From the NCBI GenBank assembly GCA_034638255.1, contig JAWPGT010000020.1:310001-374000 (forward strand): a stretch of 64,000 bases of DNA, written 5' to 3'. The notes below the pieces were generated by a model, which ran no database searches, was not told where the DNA came from, and was given only the letters and a program-made list of their open reading frames with translations. A program made the translations under genes and the position numbers. The DNA comes from Coprinus comatus (Eukaryota > Basidiomycota > Agaricomycetes > Agaricales > Agaricaceae). Shown here in pieces: positions 35,323 through 47,700 of the stretch. Position 1 is the stretch's first letter, and every line of letters begins with the position of its first letter.

Positions 35323-37523
35323 TTACAGATCATTATCCCCTCCTCCTCCTCCAGTACCACCAACACCTCTTCTCCTTCTACCAACTCTCCAACCCTCTCT
35401 AAACCTCTTCTTCCAACCTTTAGTCAATTCTTCTTTCTCCAAGCTCCATCTTTCCCTAATCTGTTCTTCACTTAAAGTTCTCCACCAACCACTTGTTCTC
35501 CAATATGTATAATTAGTTTTTAACGTCGTGAATGGATCTTTCACATTCCTATTGGAGGAGGAGTCATCGGATGAAGTTAGGATTGTTGGGAAGAACAAGG
35601 GAAGTGAAGGATCCAGTTGAGTTTGTGTTGTATATTTTCTTTGTGTTGATACCGCCACTGTTGAATGTATTGGTATTGGTATTGATGAAGGTGGTTCATG
35701 AATGGAGGAAGTGAATGTTCGAGTTTCTGTTTCTTCATGTGCAATTGGAAAAGGTACTTCTTCATCCAAATCTAGTTCTAAATCAAGATGTCCAAGTAAC
35801 GAGAATCCAGCTATATCATAATGAAAAAGAGAAACGTTAGTAATTGGTCATGTTGGTGAGAGCGAAGAGAAAACATTACCTTCTTCTCGAGGTGCGAACA
35901 AATCTTTGAGTTTCACTTGCGATTCTTGAAGTTTAGCTTGCTTTTGATTTTGTTCCAGTTTTCGTTCTGATTCTTGAGGTTGTTGCGTTACTTTTAGTTC
36001 TGATACAGGCTCATCAGCTTCCATCTCATCTTCACTCTCTTCCTCTTCACTCTCTTCTTTTTCTTCCTCTTCATCATCATCATCCTCCGCCTCTTCCACT
36101 TCCACCATACCAGGAATTCGATCAAACAAATTAACTTCTGTACTTTTCTCTTTCGGAACAACCTCAAACTCATCATCAGCACCACCAACATACCAATTAC
36201 CATTATTATGATTAACATCAAGATCAACAGGCATCCTCGATACTTTCTTCCTCTTCCTCATACCTTCTTCCTCTTCCTCTTCCTCGTCCTCGTCTGAAAA
36301 TGTTTCCTTTCCTATCCAATCATCGACATCGTCAGCTTTGCGTTTTTTAGGTGCCCCAAAGAGTGAGGCTAGGAGAGATAATGATGATAATTTTTCTTTG
36401 TCGAGTTCTGATGGAGGTGCTTCGGAAACCGAGATGAGAACGGGTGAAAGAGCGGGAGGTTGTTTTGTCTTTGCTGGCGCTTGTTTTATGGGAGGTACGG
36501 GAGAAGGAGAGAGAGAGGGAGACGGTGTGAGTGTATGCGCTTTAATTGGAGATGGTGGAGGGAATGGTTCTGTTTGTGTGGTATCTTCTACCTGCACAGT
36601 ATCTTCTTCATCCGTCGTACTTTCATCATCATCATCAACAATCTTTTCAAACACTGGTTTGGTCACGTTCTGCGCAGGCTTCATCCCAGGAATATCCTCC
36701 GTATCCAAGAACCTGCCAGTGATATACGTACTCCCCCACTTGGTCATATCAATCTTTCGTCTCCTCGCTCTCAAATCCGGTTTCTTAACCCGCTTTCTTT
36801 TCTTCAAGACCACTCCCTCCTTACCCTTTCCTTTACTATTCTTAACAACACTCGCAGTCGCAGAGGCAGAGGTGGAGGCAGATACTAATGGAGGACCCAA
36901 AGGTCTTTCAGGTCTAATCTTGAGAGGTCTATAAACTCTACCCATTTCGGTAACAACCCAAGCTCCTTTTTTCTTGGCTTCATCCCTTGTGATAGGTGTC
37001 ATGGAAGCGGAATGAATAGCGGTGTAAGGTTTGAAACGAAGTCTTGCTAGTCGTTTTTTGCGGAGGTCTTTAAGCGCAGCTTTGATTTTAGCCTTTTCGT
37101 TTTCATTCTGTAACCTTTTTGTATATAAGAGTGTTTTTCGCTGGTAGGAAGGGAAAATAGAACGAAAAAGGAAGAGGAACGTACCGAATATTAAATTCAG
37201 GTTTTGCATCTCCCAAACGTAGTTTCGTACCCTTGTAAAGTGATCCACTTAGTACATTCACACCTACAATATATATATATATAAACGTCATATATATTCA
37301 GCATGCTTTATACAGCAGATAAATAGAAACACTGACATTTGGCCAACATAGCAGGAGTGCCTTCCATAGTTGCATACGCGAATTTTCGAGGTTGACCTAC
37401 TCCATCGAGTAAACCGAATCCATCTAATGATTTTACAGTTCCGAATAATGAAAGTCGTTTTGTAAGGTCATCTTTTGATATTGAAGGTGTTAAACCAGCA
37501 ATGTGTAATCGTTTTGTTTCCAT
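35323..37523 (-). CDS. NOP8: nucleolar RRM protein, NOP8/NOL8-like
   Basis: The protein begins METKRLHIAGLTPSISKDDL, the first strand and helix of an RRM. It continues with SLDGFGLLDGVGQPRKFAYA and SLYKGTKLRLGDAKPEF, the RRM end seen in NOL8/Nop8. A long, highly charged and disordered middle follows, with Lys/Arg patches (LKKRKRVKKPDLRARRRKID) and Glu/Asp runs. The C-terminus TSGWWRTLSEEQIRERWSLE with a basic tail (KKRFREGWRVGRRRRG) matches the closing motif of this family. Nop8 acts in 60S ribosomal subunit maturation in the nucleolus. There are about four introns. The stop is at 35323 and the start at 37523, just upstream of the VPS28 stop. Confidence 0.8.
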
Positions 37524-37596
37524 TCAAGATTTTTTTTTTGGAGGGAAAGAGAGAGAGAGAAAGATATTTGTATATGTTTGGTTTCTAACAATCTAT

Positions 37597-38468
37597 CTAT
37601 GAGTTTTTGGTACTTAGACTTTGATAAAACTCGTTATAAGCATGTTCGATATCGAATAATAGTTGTCGAGATTGTTCGTCTGAAAGACGTTCAGAAATTT
37701 GCATGCCGTTGAGAGTTATTAGCCTATGATTAGATTTTATGTTAAGAAAGGTTTTCTGATATATCAATGGATGAGCACAAACCAGGAAACCATACGACTA
37801 CGACCTTCGGAGTCTTTGTGTCCTTTGAATTTAGAACAACTGGTTACTAGGTCCCTTAGTAATGGATGTAGTTCTTCCTTAGTACGCAAGTTGAGGCGTA
37901 GAGCATCCATAAATGTGATAAAGCTCTGATAATAGATATTATCATTAGTTCTGAATGAAAGAGGAGAAGTGTAAGACGTGCTTGAGTTGTTTCAGCTACT
38001 TGTTTAGCGGAATCTGGTCCTGCTTCAGATGAATGTTCAACTGTAGCAGGTACTCCAACTTTAATTCTATGTAAAGCTGCAGGGTTATCCATCTATCCTC
38101 ACAAAATGGTTAATGAGAGATAAACAAAAACGTAAGGTACATACTCGATATCGAGCCATAAATTGTTCTATAGATTGTACTTCATCCTCAACCAACTTTG
38201 ATATTGTCTTATACTGACTTAACAGTCTCGTACATGCTGGTGAATATCTCCAAAAAAAACACAAATTTAATCAAGTTTACAAAAAATCAGAAATAGGGTG
38301 GTGGTATACACACTCGGTAGCAGTTATAGAATCCCTAACATAAGCTCTTTCTAGATATTCCAAAGCAACTATGACTCCGAATAATGTAGACAAAAGATTG
38401 TATTTTTCTCGTTCGGCGTTGTTTGTATAAAGACGGACTTCTTCATCGAGGTTGATTGTTGTGGTCAT
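37597..38468 (-). CDS. VPS28: ESCRT-I subunit VPS28
   Basis: VPS28 links Vps23 to ESCRT-II in sorting ubiquitinated membrane proteins into multivesicular bodies. The N-terminal core reads EVRLYTNNAEREKYNLLSTL and LEYLERAYVRDSITATE, then ACTRLLSQYKTISKLVEDEV with QFMARYRMDNPAALHRIKVG. The C-terminal four-helix domain gives FITFMDALRLNLRTKEELHP, VSWLITLNGMQISERLSDEQ and LLFDIEHAYNEFYQSL. Five or so short exons span 0.87 kb and the length fits the family. It is divergent from the fungalysin-like gene, with only about 55 bp between start codons. Confidence 0.95.
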
Positions 38469-38522
38469 AGTGTGAATGTGATGTGTGATGTAATTATTAT
38501 TTCTCTCACAACAACAAACACA

Positions 38523-39572
38523 ATGCTGTTCATCATCCTACTATTAGCTCTTCCAGCAATGGCAAATTTCTTTGCTCCTTCAATGTCAGATATACCTGCC
38601 TTAGGCCCAGAACTCGAACCTTGGAGACCCGATACTAAATTCGAGGTTCGTATTCGTATCTAACCCCTACGATATATCGTTCACGATGTCAACTTTTATA
38701 TAGACGTATGGTCAAGGAATAGATACGACACCTTTCCTTGTATCTTCAAAAAACGGATCTGGTCCTGTATTTGATCTTCAAGAAACTACACTAAACTTTC
38801 TGTCTTCGCAACTTCATATTGGGAAGGAGTTTTTGATTTATAAACATGGCTATGAAGATGATATTTCAAAACATGCTTTTGTTTCTCAAGCTATTGTATG
38901 TTTCTGTTTCTTTCTCTTTTCTACCTTTGACTTTCGGATATTTTAACTAATTGGAAACTGAACGTAGGATGGAATTCAATTCCTCAATGCAGATGCACAT
39001 GTTACTTATAATCGATTTGAAAAAGTAGTCGCTCTAAGTAGTTCAATTGTTTCCATAAGTACGTCCTCCTTCTCTTTTCCTCTCTTTATCTCATATCTTG
39101 CCAACGCCTTTTACCTTTTCGCCGCCACCCTTCCACCTTTCACCTTTACACCATCATAGACCAAGCCTCAATAACATCATCAACACCCTCAATCCCACTC
39201 TCTCTCGCAATCTCAACTGCCGAATCAGCATTACAAGGCACATACAATCAACAACCAACTCAAATCGGTTACTTAGCCACACTAACCAATCTCACCTCAT
39301 CTTCTAATCCAAATCCAAATACAACGAATTCAAATCCATCATCATCACCAGGAACAGCTATCCCTCAATCCAACGCAGCTATACCTAACAATGCTAATCG
39401 AGTAGAAATGAATCCAGGAAATGTTTTGATTGGTAATGATAATGAGGTTATAGGTGCTACTTTGGTTTATGCTATTCAAATTCAGAATGATAGTGCTAGT
39501 ACTTGGTTTGAAGCTTATGTTGATGCTCATTTGGGAGATTTGGTTGGTGCTACGAATTTTGTTTCGAATTGA
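38523..39572 (+). CDS. fungalysin (M36) propeptide-only protein
   Basis: The start gives a signal peptide, MLFIILLLALPAMANFFAP. The body matches the N-terminal pro-region (FTP and PepSY-like parts) of fungalysin metalloproteases: TLNFLSSQLHIGKEFLIYKH, HAFVSQAIDGIQFLNADAHV, VVALSSSIVSI, ESALQGTYNQQPTQIGYLA, VYAIQIQNDSASTWFEAYVD and AHLGDLVGATNFVS. The stop at 39570-39572 falls just where the mature protease should begin. No HExxH catalytic part follows in the next 500 bp on any frame. The introns are normal and no frame is broken. There is a low-complexity Asn/Ser/Pro insert (about residues 190-225). Such pro-regions fold and block their own protease, so a free one could act as an inhibitor or chaperone. 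That role is inference; it may instead be a truncated relic. Confidence 0.75.
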
Positions 39573-40073
39573 GTGAGGGGTTTAGGGTCTCCCAATAGGG
39601 TGGGGTTCTTGTATATACGATTGTGTTTATGTGTATATAGTGTAGTTTTAGAAATTTTCAAAGTCTATTCAAGAAGAAAATGACTCCTTTTTCCCTCTTT
39701 TGATGGAGTTGAAATTGATAGAATGGAGTTGATTGTTCTGTGTTTACTTAGCATATAGTCGGATACGATGATCCAATCCAAAAACAAAACGCGGAAACAA
39801 CAGGGAACACGACAGGTGTGAGAGAGAGAATAAATCAGAGAACAATTATGCAGTTCTGCATTGTTGTCGTAAATGGCAGTGTGAATGTGTGGTATGGTGT
39901 TGATAAAATAGCGAAACAATAATAAAATTTTTGTCCTTACTTATAAAAAGCCAAGGTTCTATTGCGAGTTGATTTCTCATCTCAACTACTATCGCCACCA
40001 TCATCTTCCAGTTTAAACTACTACTTTTACACTATACGCATCCTCGAAGTCCTCTACTCCGAATCAAATTGAT
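39573..40073. other. intergenic region
   Basis: These 500 bases hold no gene and no trace of an M36 catalytic domain. Confidence 0.5.
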
Positions 40074-40490
40074 ATGCAAAGATTAACATGGTTCAGCCTG
40101 AAGCGAAACAGGCTCACTCAAGAACCAGGAAAATCATCTGATACAATCTCCAGCTATAAAGAATATGAAGATGGGATCGAAAGCGATGCGTCAGAAAATC
40201 AAAAAAAAGCCTAGGAAAAAGGCGAGGAAAGTGAAACTTAATGATGTCATCAAGTCTAAGACCAAAGCCAAGAACAAAATTACAGACAAAGTTATCATAG
40301 CACGTCCTGATCCTCCTAACGTCAGAGGTCAAAGGGGCTTATTGAAATGCTATATAGCGTCTTCAATCATTTGAACCCTCTTGATCTGTTGTATTTGTCT
40401 TGGTCTTGCAAGAAGCTTCACTCAATTGTGATGGACAAGGTCTCGATCAAAACAATATGGGGTGCAGTATGTTCTTTGTTTTGTTTCATG
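40074..40490 (+). pseudogene. F-box gene fragment (relative of the 33-35 kb gene)
   Basis: The ATG at 40074 opens MQRLTWFSLKRNRLTQEPGK and EYEDGIESDASEN, similar in layout to the start of the intact F-box gene (MQRRSS...EYESEGYVES). The frame then shifts in an A-run near 40200 to a Lys-rich stretch and shifts again before MLYSVFNHLNPLDLLYLSWS and CKKLHSIVMDK, which is the F-box. Two frame changes within 400 bp and no recognisable family C-terminus make this a decayed copy. It runs directly into lipase remains. Confidence 0.7.
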
Positions 40491-40540
40491 AACGCTAATC
40501 TCAATGTATGATGTTGCTTACTCTGTATTTTTTGAATAGG

Positions 40541-41759
40541 CCTTTGAAAGAGTATTCTCGTCTGACAAATTTACACGCGCGGTACGCCCTTTTGCGACTA
40601 TCATAATTACTTTTTCCCAACTAAAAAAAATCATTTCTTTCAACAACAGACTGTTGTCCTTGCCTTCTAAGGTACAAATCCTAGCAAGATGTATGATTTC
40701 TACTCTTGAATTTACTTATTGAATAAAAAGTTAACCACATTTGTATAATCACTCCAACAGCCTTCCCCTTATTCAAGATGGCAGATTCTCATTCCAAACT
40801 CTGCATGCTACTCATTTCCCTGGAGTCAGCACGACTGTAAAGAGTCAACGGCTTTGGTGATGCATATGCCGCATGAGTCTAGAGCCAATGATTAAAGGAG
40901 ATTTAGGGATTATCATTCATAATTTTCACAGTTCTGCTACCAACGTCCTTGCTGCAGTTAAGAAAGCGATGAGTACCTATGGTTCCAAGAGAGTCACTGT
41001 TGTTGGACATTCACTTGGTATGCACTTTTCTTTTAAGTTCTTTACCACCTTTCGGGTTTCTCATTTGTTATTGGATAGGTGGAGCGATTGCCACACTCTC
41101 TGCCTTGAGTCTTAAACTCAAACTACCAACCACCACCATCTTCTGCCTGATTACTTTTGGCTGTCCCCGAGTTAGTTACTGATAATGTTGCAATTGCCCT
41201 ACTCATAATCTAGGCTGACCTCCGAGAATTTGCTATATAGGTTGGAAACCAGGCTTTCGTCAATTTAATCAATGCTAAGTTCCCTGGAATTGTTTCTCGT
41301 ATTGTCAACCAGTACGTCACTCTTTCATAAAATCATCCACTCTAAAGTCAATGAAGTTAAACGATATTTCAGGGACGACATTGTACCCATTCTGCCTGGT
41401 AAAAAAAACTTCAAATTGGACTTTTCTGCTCCTATGTTAACCTCACTATACAGGCCGTTTCCTTGGATATCATCATGTGAAGGGTGAACTTCATATCCTC
41501 AACAACCTCTCTTGGATAAATTGCCCAGGTTTGTCAAAATATAAACATAGATAACAAAATTAAGTATATATGTTAATGATATTTGTCAGGGCAAGATAAC
41601 ACTGATGCCCTATGCACCATTGGCTATGTACCAAACATACTCTCTGGTGATATTAATGACCATAACGGTGTACTTTATTTGACGTCTTCGTTACATTAGA
41701 AAACTGATACTGACATCCTTTCAGGTCCTTTTGATGGAGTCAAAATGGGTTGTACTTAA
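40541..41759 (+). pseudogene. class 3 (alpha/beta-hydrolase) lipase, broken copy
   Basis: In order one reads TVVLAF, then TAA (40668-40670), then GTNPSKM, where intact relatives have an unbroken F-x-GTNPSK. FPLIQDGRFSFQ and HFPGVSTTVK follow, then a one-base shift into VNGFGDAYAA with stops. Then SATNVLAAVKKAMSTYGSKR, VTVVGHSLG joined to GGAIATLSAL (nucleophile Ser), FGCPRVGNQAFVNLINAKFP, DDIVPILPG (acid), FLGYHHVKGELHI (His) and the end GPFDGVKMGCT. The catalytic triad is still there and the downstream exons splice cleanly, so the damage is in the front half. No signal peptide is found. The lack of a front and the upstream F-box debris suggest a truncated, inserted copy. Confidence 0.65.
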
Positions 41760-42026
41760 AGTTAATGTGAGTTGCTGTCAATGTCAAAATATTTCTAGGA
41801 TTTTTTAAACATTGGGCCATCTTCAATTCATTCGTCATACTGCATTATTCTACATATAAATAGAACAACTCAATGACAACCTACAATAACTCCAAATGAT
41901 AGAACAAGGTTGAAACATTGAAGCCTTGAAGGTGAAGTGTTGGCATTACCATGTCATAATGCGGTAAGGAAGCAGAAATGGTAACATAACAAGTTGTTCG
42001 GTAATACGTACAACTATAGTGCAAAG

Positions 42027-43126
42027 CTATGAATCATATAAATGCTCCTGCCCAGCTGCAAGTCCCCCGAAGTAGCATGTCAGAGCTTTTAGTTTCGTAC
42101 CCATCCATTCCTCCTCCACTTCGACACGTTCATGCTCTGTGACACCGTCTGAAGTGACAAGGGAAGAAAGTTCCGATAGTGATGTGTTACGAGGAAGGAA
42201 ATAAGCAATATTAGGCGTTATTTGTCGTGTAAGGTTGAACAGTTCTTTCCCATGGATAGGTTGGATCGAGGAAAGGGAATATGAAGGGTGTTGTTCTTCC
42301 ATCTCGGTTTCTAGTTCCAAAGGTTCGTCGGAGGAAAGTGTAGGCAGAGAGGAAGTGGAATCAAAGTTGGATAGGTAAGAAGGACCACCCCATGGCGGAC
42401 TTAGAAATACTACGTCTATCTTTCGTTTCTTTCTATCCTTTGAAGAAGGAAGGGAAAGATAAGAACGAGCGAAGTCGAGGTAGTCTGCTTGGATAAATTC
42501 GATACGATCCGCTACGCCGTAAATTTCGGCATTATGTCTCGCCAATTTTAGTCTTGTAGGATTAATATCCAAAGCAATAACTATATCATTCTTCGGCATC
42601 AGCTCCGTGGAATGAAAAGGATAAAAAAACGTACCGCGTTCACAAGTCTTAGCAAACGCAATGGCATTTCCACCAACACCACAAAAAGCATCCAATATCG
42701 TGTCGCTTGCACATCGAGTGGCTATTTGGTCCGCAATAAGTTCAGGAGTCACACTGTACCATCCTTCGTGATCAAGTAGACAACCAGGAGAAGTATGATA
42801 AAGCGAAAAGAGGCGAAGACGTTGAGAGAAATCTGTGAATGAGTAAGTCATTGACAAATAAGATGACATGGACTAGTACACTTTTTCAGATCCTCGGGAA
42901 CCTGATCCACAGTTTCATAGTATGGTACTAGCCCACTCGCGTCGTATTTCTGTCTAGTTGTTTCCATTACATTCGTGATTGACTCTATCTTTGTTCGTAG
43001 TTCATTTTGAGCTTCAGGAATTGTTTTGACTGGCTTTTCATTTATTGTTTGAGCGGTAGAGTCGGATTGTAATTCAGATAAAAAGTGAGAAAGGCCAGTC
43101 AGTCCTTTTCCCTTTCTTTTACCCAT
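42027..43126 (-). CDS. TGS1: trimethylguanosine synthase
   Basis: TGS1 converts the m7G cap of snRNAs and snoRNAs to the 2,2,7-trimethyl form, using S-adenosylmethionine. The gene starts at 43126 with MGKRKGKGLTGL. A GTACTA intron joins VDQVPEDLKK to YFSQRLRLFSLYHTSPGCLL. The SAM motif is ILDAFCGVGGNAIAFA, followed by DIVIALDINPTRLKLARHNA and IEFIQADYLDFA. The catalytic motif is DVVFLSPPWGGPSYL. The end reads LKALTCYFGGLA. There is a small insertion (GTFFYPFHSTELMPKN) after the SAM motif that may be an unspliced or retained short segment. The gene shares a 361-bp divergent promoter region with NUP53. Confidence 0.93.
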
Positions 43127-43487
43127 CGTAGTAAAAAAGCAGTTCAAGGTTGGTTCTCTTATTTTTAGACAATTAATGCCATCATACCTCCATTCCCACA
43201 CTCTGTTCACTCTTGAAATCAGATTTTCCACTTCTCTTTTTCTAACAGAAATACATAAAAGAAATTCATACAAATGTATCGATAATTCTCAGAGGTATTT
43301 TCGGCATCACATTAGTACCCAAAATGACTTTGTTGTCGCGAATCTAGTCACCTTAAAATGGCTTGGTATCCTGGCACGTGATGATTGTTATTGGAGCTGT
43401 TGCCAAACACTTGCATTACTGTTCTGTGTGTTCCTGGTGTTTAGACTAATTGCTTTGCTCTCCTCCTTCCGCCAAGTTAATCTGGTA
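43127..43487. promoter_or_regulatory. divergent promoter region, TGS1 / NUP53
   Basis: These 361 bases lie between two start codons on opposite strands. A CACGTG E-box-type site is present near 43375. No other gene is seen. Confidence 0.4.
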
Positions 43488-44773
43488 ATGTTTGGCAATA
43501 CTTTCTCCGTAGCTGGAATGTCCGCATCGACGAGTTCGCACCAAAATAATTGGGGAGCCTCAAGTACAAGTGGTCAACTTGGTTCTTCTACCTTTGGTGA
43601 CAGTTTGTCCCAGTCGCGGAGCCACTACCAACCAGGCTACCTCATGGTCAGTTTATAATTGCTACACTGTTCTCTTAGATGCTCACATGAACTTAGTCAA
43701 CGTCACAGAACACAGTACGCGTCATCTCTCCGTCAGTCGTGGCATATGACCCTTATGTTTCTCTTCAGAATACACCTCAAAATAATCAGCGTGTAGACGA
43801 AATTCCCATTGTACCAACCAAGGCAAAGCTCACAAATACACATGCGCGAGGATCGGCATCCGAGTTTGGGATAGAGTCTATGTTCGAAAGCTCGAGGTTT
43901 GTCATTCGGACCTTGTATTTATTTCGGGGTTATTCATCAATAGTCAAATAGACAACGACAGACTTATACAGATGAAGATGCACCACCATTAAGCTCCGTG
44001 CATGATATACCTCATGAAAGCTTTGCGGATTCATCGCCTCATGGCTTTCCAACAAAAGTCAGTCGCTCCAGTAATACAATTTAACTTCATTTAGTTGATG
44101 GGGAGAATCAGAACCTCGAGTCGTCACACCTAGGCCGTCGTCAAGCACGAGCGCCCGCCACAAACTCATCCCAACCAATTTATGTCGTCGTTTTTGGTTA
44201 CCCTCCAGAGAAGTACAATGCCACCGTGGAATACTTTAAATCCCTCGGTAACGCAACGGAACCAGAACCCAACACAGAAGTCCTCAATTGCTTTAGAATC
44301 GGATATTTTGAACCAGCCGATGCGATGCGAGCAGTGAGAAAGAATGGTGAGGTTTTGGTTGGCACTTGGATGATCGGAGCCAAATGGGCAGTAAGTGATC
44401 GTTATTCCCATATCCCTGATGCTTTATCTTATCTCATTGCGGGGTTTGATAGGATTCAATACAAGCAGATTCAGTTCTTGGACAACCAACACCCAGGGGA
44501 AGCTTTTCTGCACCTGCAGGTGACAATTTCTCGGGTGCAATGTCTGTCGACGAACCGATGCAATCGCCCTTTGGTTCCAGCAGTGCTGTTGGAACTCCGA
44601 TTAGGCTTGCTCCTTCAACATCTGCGTTTAGGAAACCCGGTGCTCCCTCTAAGCCAACAACGCCACTGCCATTGAAAGCTCCTGGAGGCCCCAACACCGC
44701 CTCGACCAGCACTACGACGCCGGTCAGCCGAGGGGTGATGGGTCAAGTCTCTGATATGATCTTTGGCTGGTAA
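43488..44773 (+). CDS. NUP53: nucleoporin NUP53/NUP35
   Basis: This is a membrane-linked inner-ring component of the nuclear pore that binds Nup170/Nup155 and Nic96/Nup93. The N-terminus is disordered and rich in Ser, Gly, Asn and Gln (MFGNTFSVAGMSAS). The Nup35-type RRM reads IYVVVFGYPPEKYNATVEYF, CFRIGYFEPADAMRAV and GEVLVGTWMIGAKWA. A Pro/Ser-rich linker follows, and the very end is VMGQVSDMIFGW, the amphipathic membrane-binding helix typical of Nup53. Several introns were seen. The start is the ATG at 43488. Confidence 0.93.
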
Positions 44774-47700
44774 AAGTGGATACATACTATAAGACATAAT
44801 TTATATCGGCGTTTGATAGGATTATTCCTTCCTCACGTGTCTTTATCGCCTGCACGTATTCTCTGCCAGGAGAGAGAGAGAGATAAAATCTATTTTGTTC
44901 ACACGATTTCTTCGGAATTCACCCCACGATCACAGTTGGGGTATATTACTGGCTGCGGCGCATGCATGTAGAAACAGTAGAGTTTATACCATACGATTAT
45001 TCTAGGTACCTTTACTCTAGTTGATAAATCCATTGGATATACTTTTAATGTACACGTGGTTGACGATTTCGATAACTGAAAAGATGCAATAACGAAACCG
45101 TTACTGAATAGTTGAGGGACCCACGATGTGAGCGGCTTTTGGGGATTAGAAGAAGCGAGGGTCAGTTGAGTACTTAGGTATAGTTGAACACTTGATTGTA
45201 TGATGGATTCTGTATGTGTATGTTAGTCTCTTTATCGGATGATAACACCGGAGTAATACTGATATAGAGAATTTCCTGAATACTTGTAATATTGATGAGA
45301 TGAAACACGTGTACTATTGCTATACCGTTGCGTTGGTTTTTCTCGTGGAATGTTGGCTGCCGGATATATAATGACGGTGATGGAAGAGTGAATAGGTATC
45401 AGTGCAATCTTTTTTCTTTCTCAAATAAAATCAGATGAACTTTGGAGTTGTTGGCCCTAGAAAAGAAGGTAGCCTGAGTCGGGGTAAGTTGTACATTGAA
45501 CAGACTGGACAGGTACATAAAATTAGGCGCTTTAGACATTTTGTACATTGACATAGTACATATTTACTATGTGCTATGTGGCTTCCGGATCACCATAATA
45601 AGTATGCGTTTATGATGTCGATTGAGTACCATAACACAAAGTTATTTCACCCATTTGAAGTATCCCCAAAAGACAATCGTTCACCATCATCCAAGAGAGA
45701 TTATGTGCAGCAAGTGCGCCACCTAAAGATGTGGACCTTGAAAGTGAATTTGGGTGTTTTTAAAGCGGCCACGAATCACCCTATTCCAGACTCGGGCCCT
45801 AGCAGAGAAGTTTTAGAAAAGACCAAGTCAATTAAATGAAATGTCAAATACAATACATACATACATACTAAGTACATTCAAGATTGACATGATAAGCTAT
45901 AGTGTATGATATAAACGTCATTACGAAGAGAAAACGCCACGGGCCTGCGCTCGTGAGCGAATGTGTATATAAATAAGTACTGAGGAAGGGATTTTTGATT
46001 TTTCCGATGGGAAATAGAACTTGTTTCTATACACCAACACTTATACATAGAATAGAATATCAAACATATATCTGGGTCAACATCGAATGAGAAGCTTGGA
46101 CCTGGACTCGGGAATACTGAACCTCCTTGATAAGACCGTACCATTATCTTATATTCGAAGTTCTTAGCCTCAATGAAAGGAAGGGATCATCCCCAACACA
46201 TCCAACACCTGTCAAATGGAGCGGGGATAAGACTATTTTTCCAAGAAGTCGGATCGGTATACATATCCTACCCCAAAAACCAATACACTATGTATGTATG
46301 ATGTATCTCGTGCACCACCCATAGTTATGGTTTCCCGATCGGAGCGGAAAGGGACGATATGGGTTTTAAAGGTCTACAATATAATATGAATATTAACTTC
46401 ATGAAATAAGTTGATGTGTGTTGCACTGTACACTATTTGATTGTGGCTCTTCATGCTTGGCAGATAATCAAAGACGATTTGTTTTTGCTCCATACTTGCT
46501 GTATATATAAGGTTTGTACATTAGTATCATTATTTCGAGTGAGTTACATAAGTTCTCGGAGTAATGACCGAGGTTACTTTAGTATCTGCCAATCAGTCTG
46601 TCCTCCACTACACTAATAAAAAAGGTAATGAAGTCAAATATCATGCTTATAGCAGAAAAGTATGATGTTTTTCTTTTGAAAATTAGGTTTTTCTTCGTAT
46701 CAAATTCTATGTTTTGAAGCCTCTTGAGGCCTCGAGGGTTTGAAAGAGGCGCAAATGCGATTCTAACGCTAAAATTCTGATGTTGAACAACGGAGATAAA
46801 ATGCTAAAGCAATGTCCCAAAATTTTTGTGGCGTTTTACCCTTTTCAAATCGGTACTTTAGGTCCTTATGGAAAGGCTATTAGGGTGTGGAATGACCGGT
46901 TAGATCGACCAACAACTTTGCGGAGGTAAGTGTAAGTACCCGAGTTGTTTTAATGATGAAGAGGCCAATTCAATATTGTTGGGATTTCACCTTGCATTTC
47001 CTGAACTTCATTCGATCTAGGGGCTTGATACGAATACTGAACTAACCGTTAATCAAGCTCTAAATGTGGCAGAACAAAAATCAACTTGGGGAAGGGCTTA
47101 GGGAAGATGTTGTATCCGTATCGCCCTGAAGTCAACTCCTGATCAAACGGAGGAACAATCAGCCACCTCCACCTTTTCCTAAATATGAGACTCCCACTAG
47201 TACATATCAGGCTGCTTCTGGGTCCCTCAAGGCCTCTGTCACGGTGAATACCTAGCGGGTCATGTAACTGCGTAGTAGTTCTATTGTTCTATGAAATTTA
47301 TGAGATGCCATGCTGAATTATCTCCTTTTAATCTGGGAAAAAATTTGAAAAAATTGCTCCGGACCAAACGCTAGTGGAACCGTTATGATCTGGATCAGTG
47401 ACAATATCGTCATTGTGACCCATGTGCGCATGAAAATAAGTTACCCTAGCTCAGGATTTCACACTTCTTAACTGTACAATCATGATCTTCATCGACATCT
47501 GTTCTCCCATCTTACTAAGTTCGTAATTCTTGGCTCTGAAGGAATCCATCGTGGTCAGATGTTAATCATCAAACACAAGGCACAAAGTTAATAATATGTT
47601 TTAGGTCTCTTAGCGTCAAGTGAAGAAATCAAGAAACTAGCACCATGGCCCTCGATTCAAAAAGTTAATGAATCATGTAGGTGCTTGCTGGATTTTATTT

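Noticed and set aside
36338..36934. 198-codon plus-strand open frame
   Set aside because: It is antisense to the charged low-complexity part of the NOP8-like gene, whose codon bias leaves the opposite strand open.
45576..45839. 87-codon plus-strand frame
   Set aside because: It has ordinary composition but no domain, introns or neighbours to support it.
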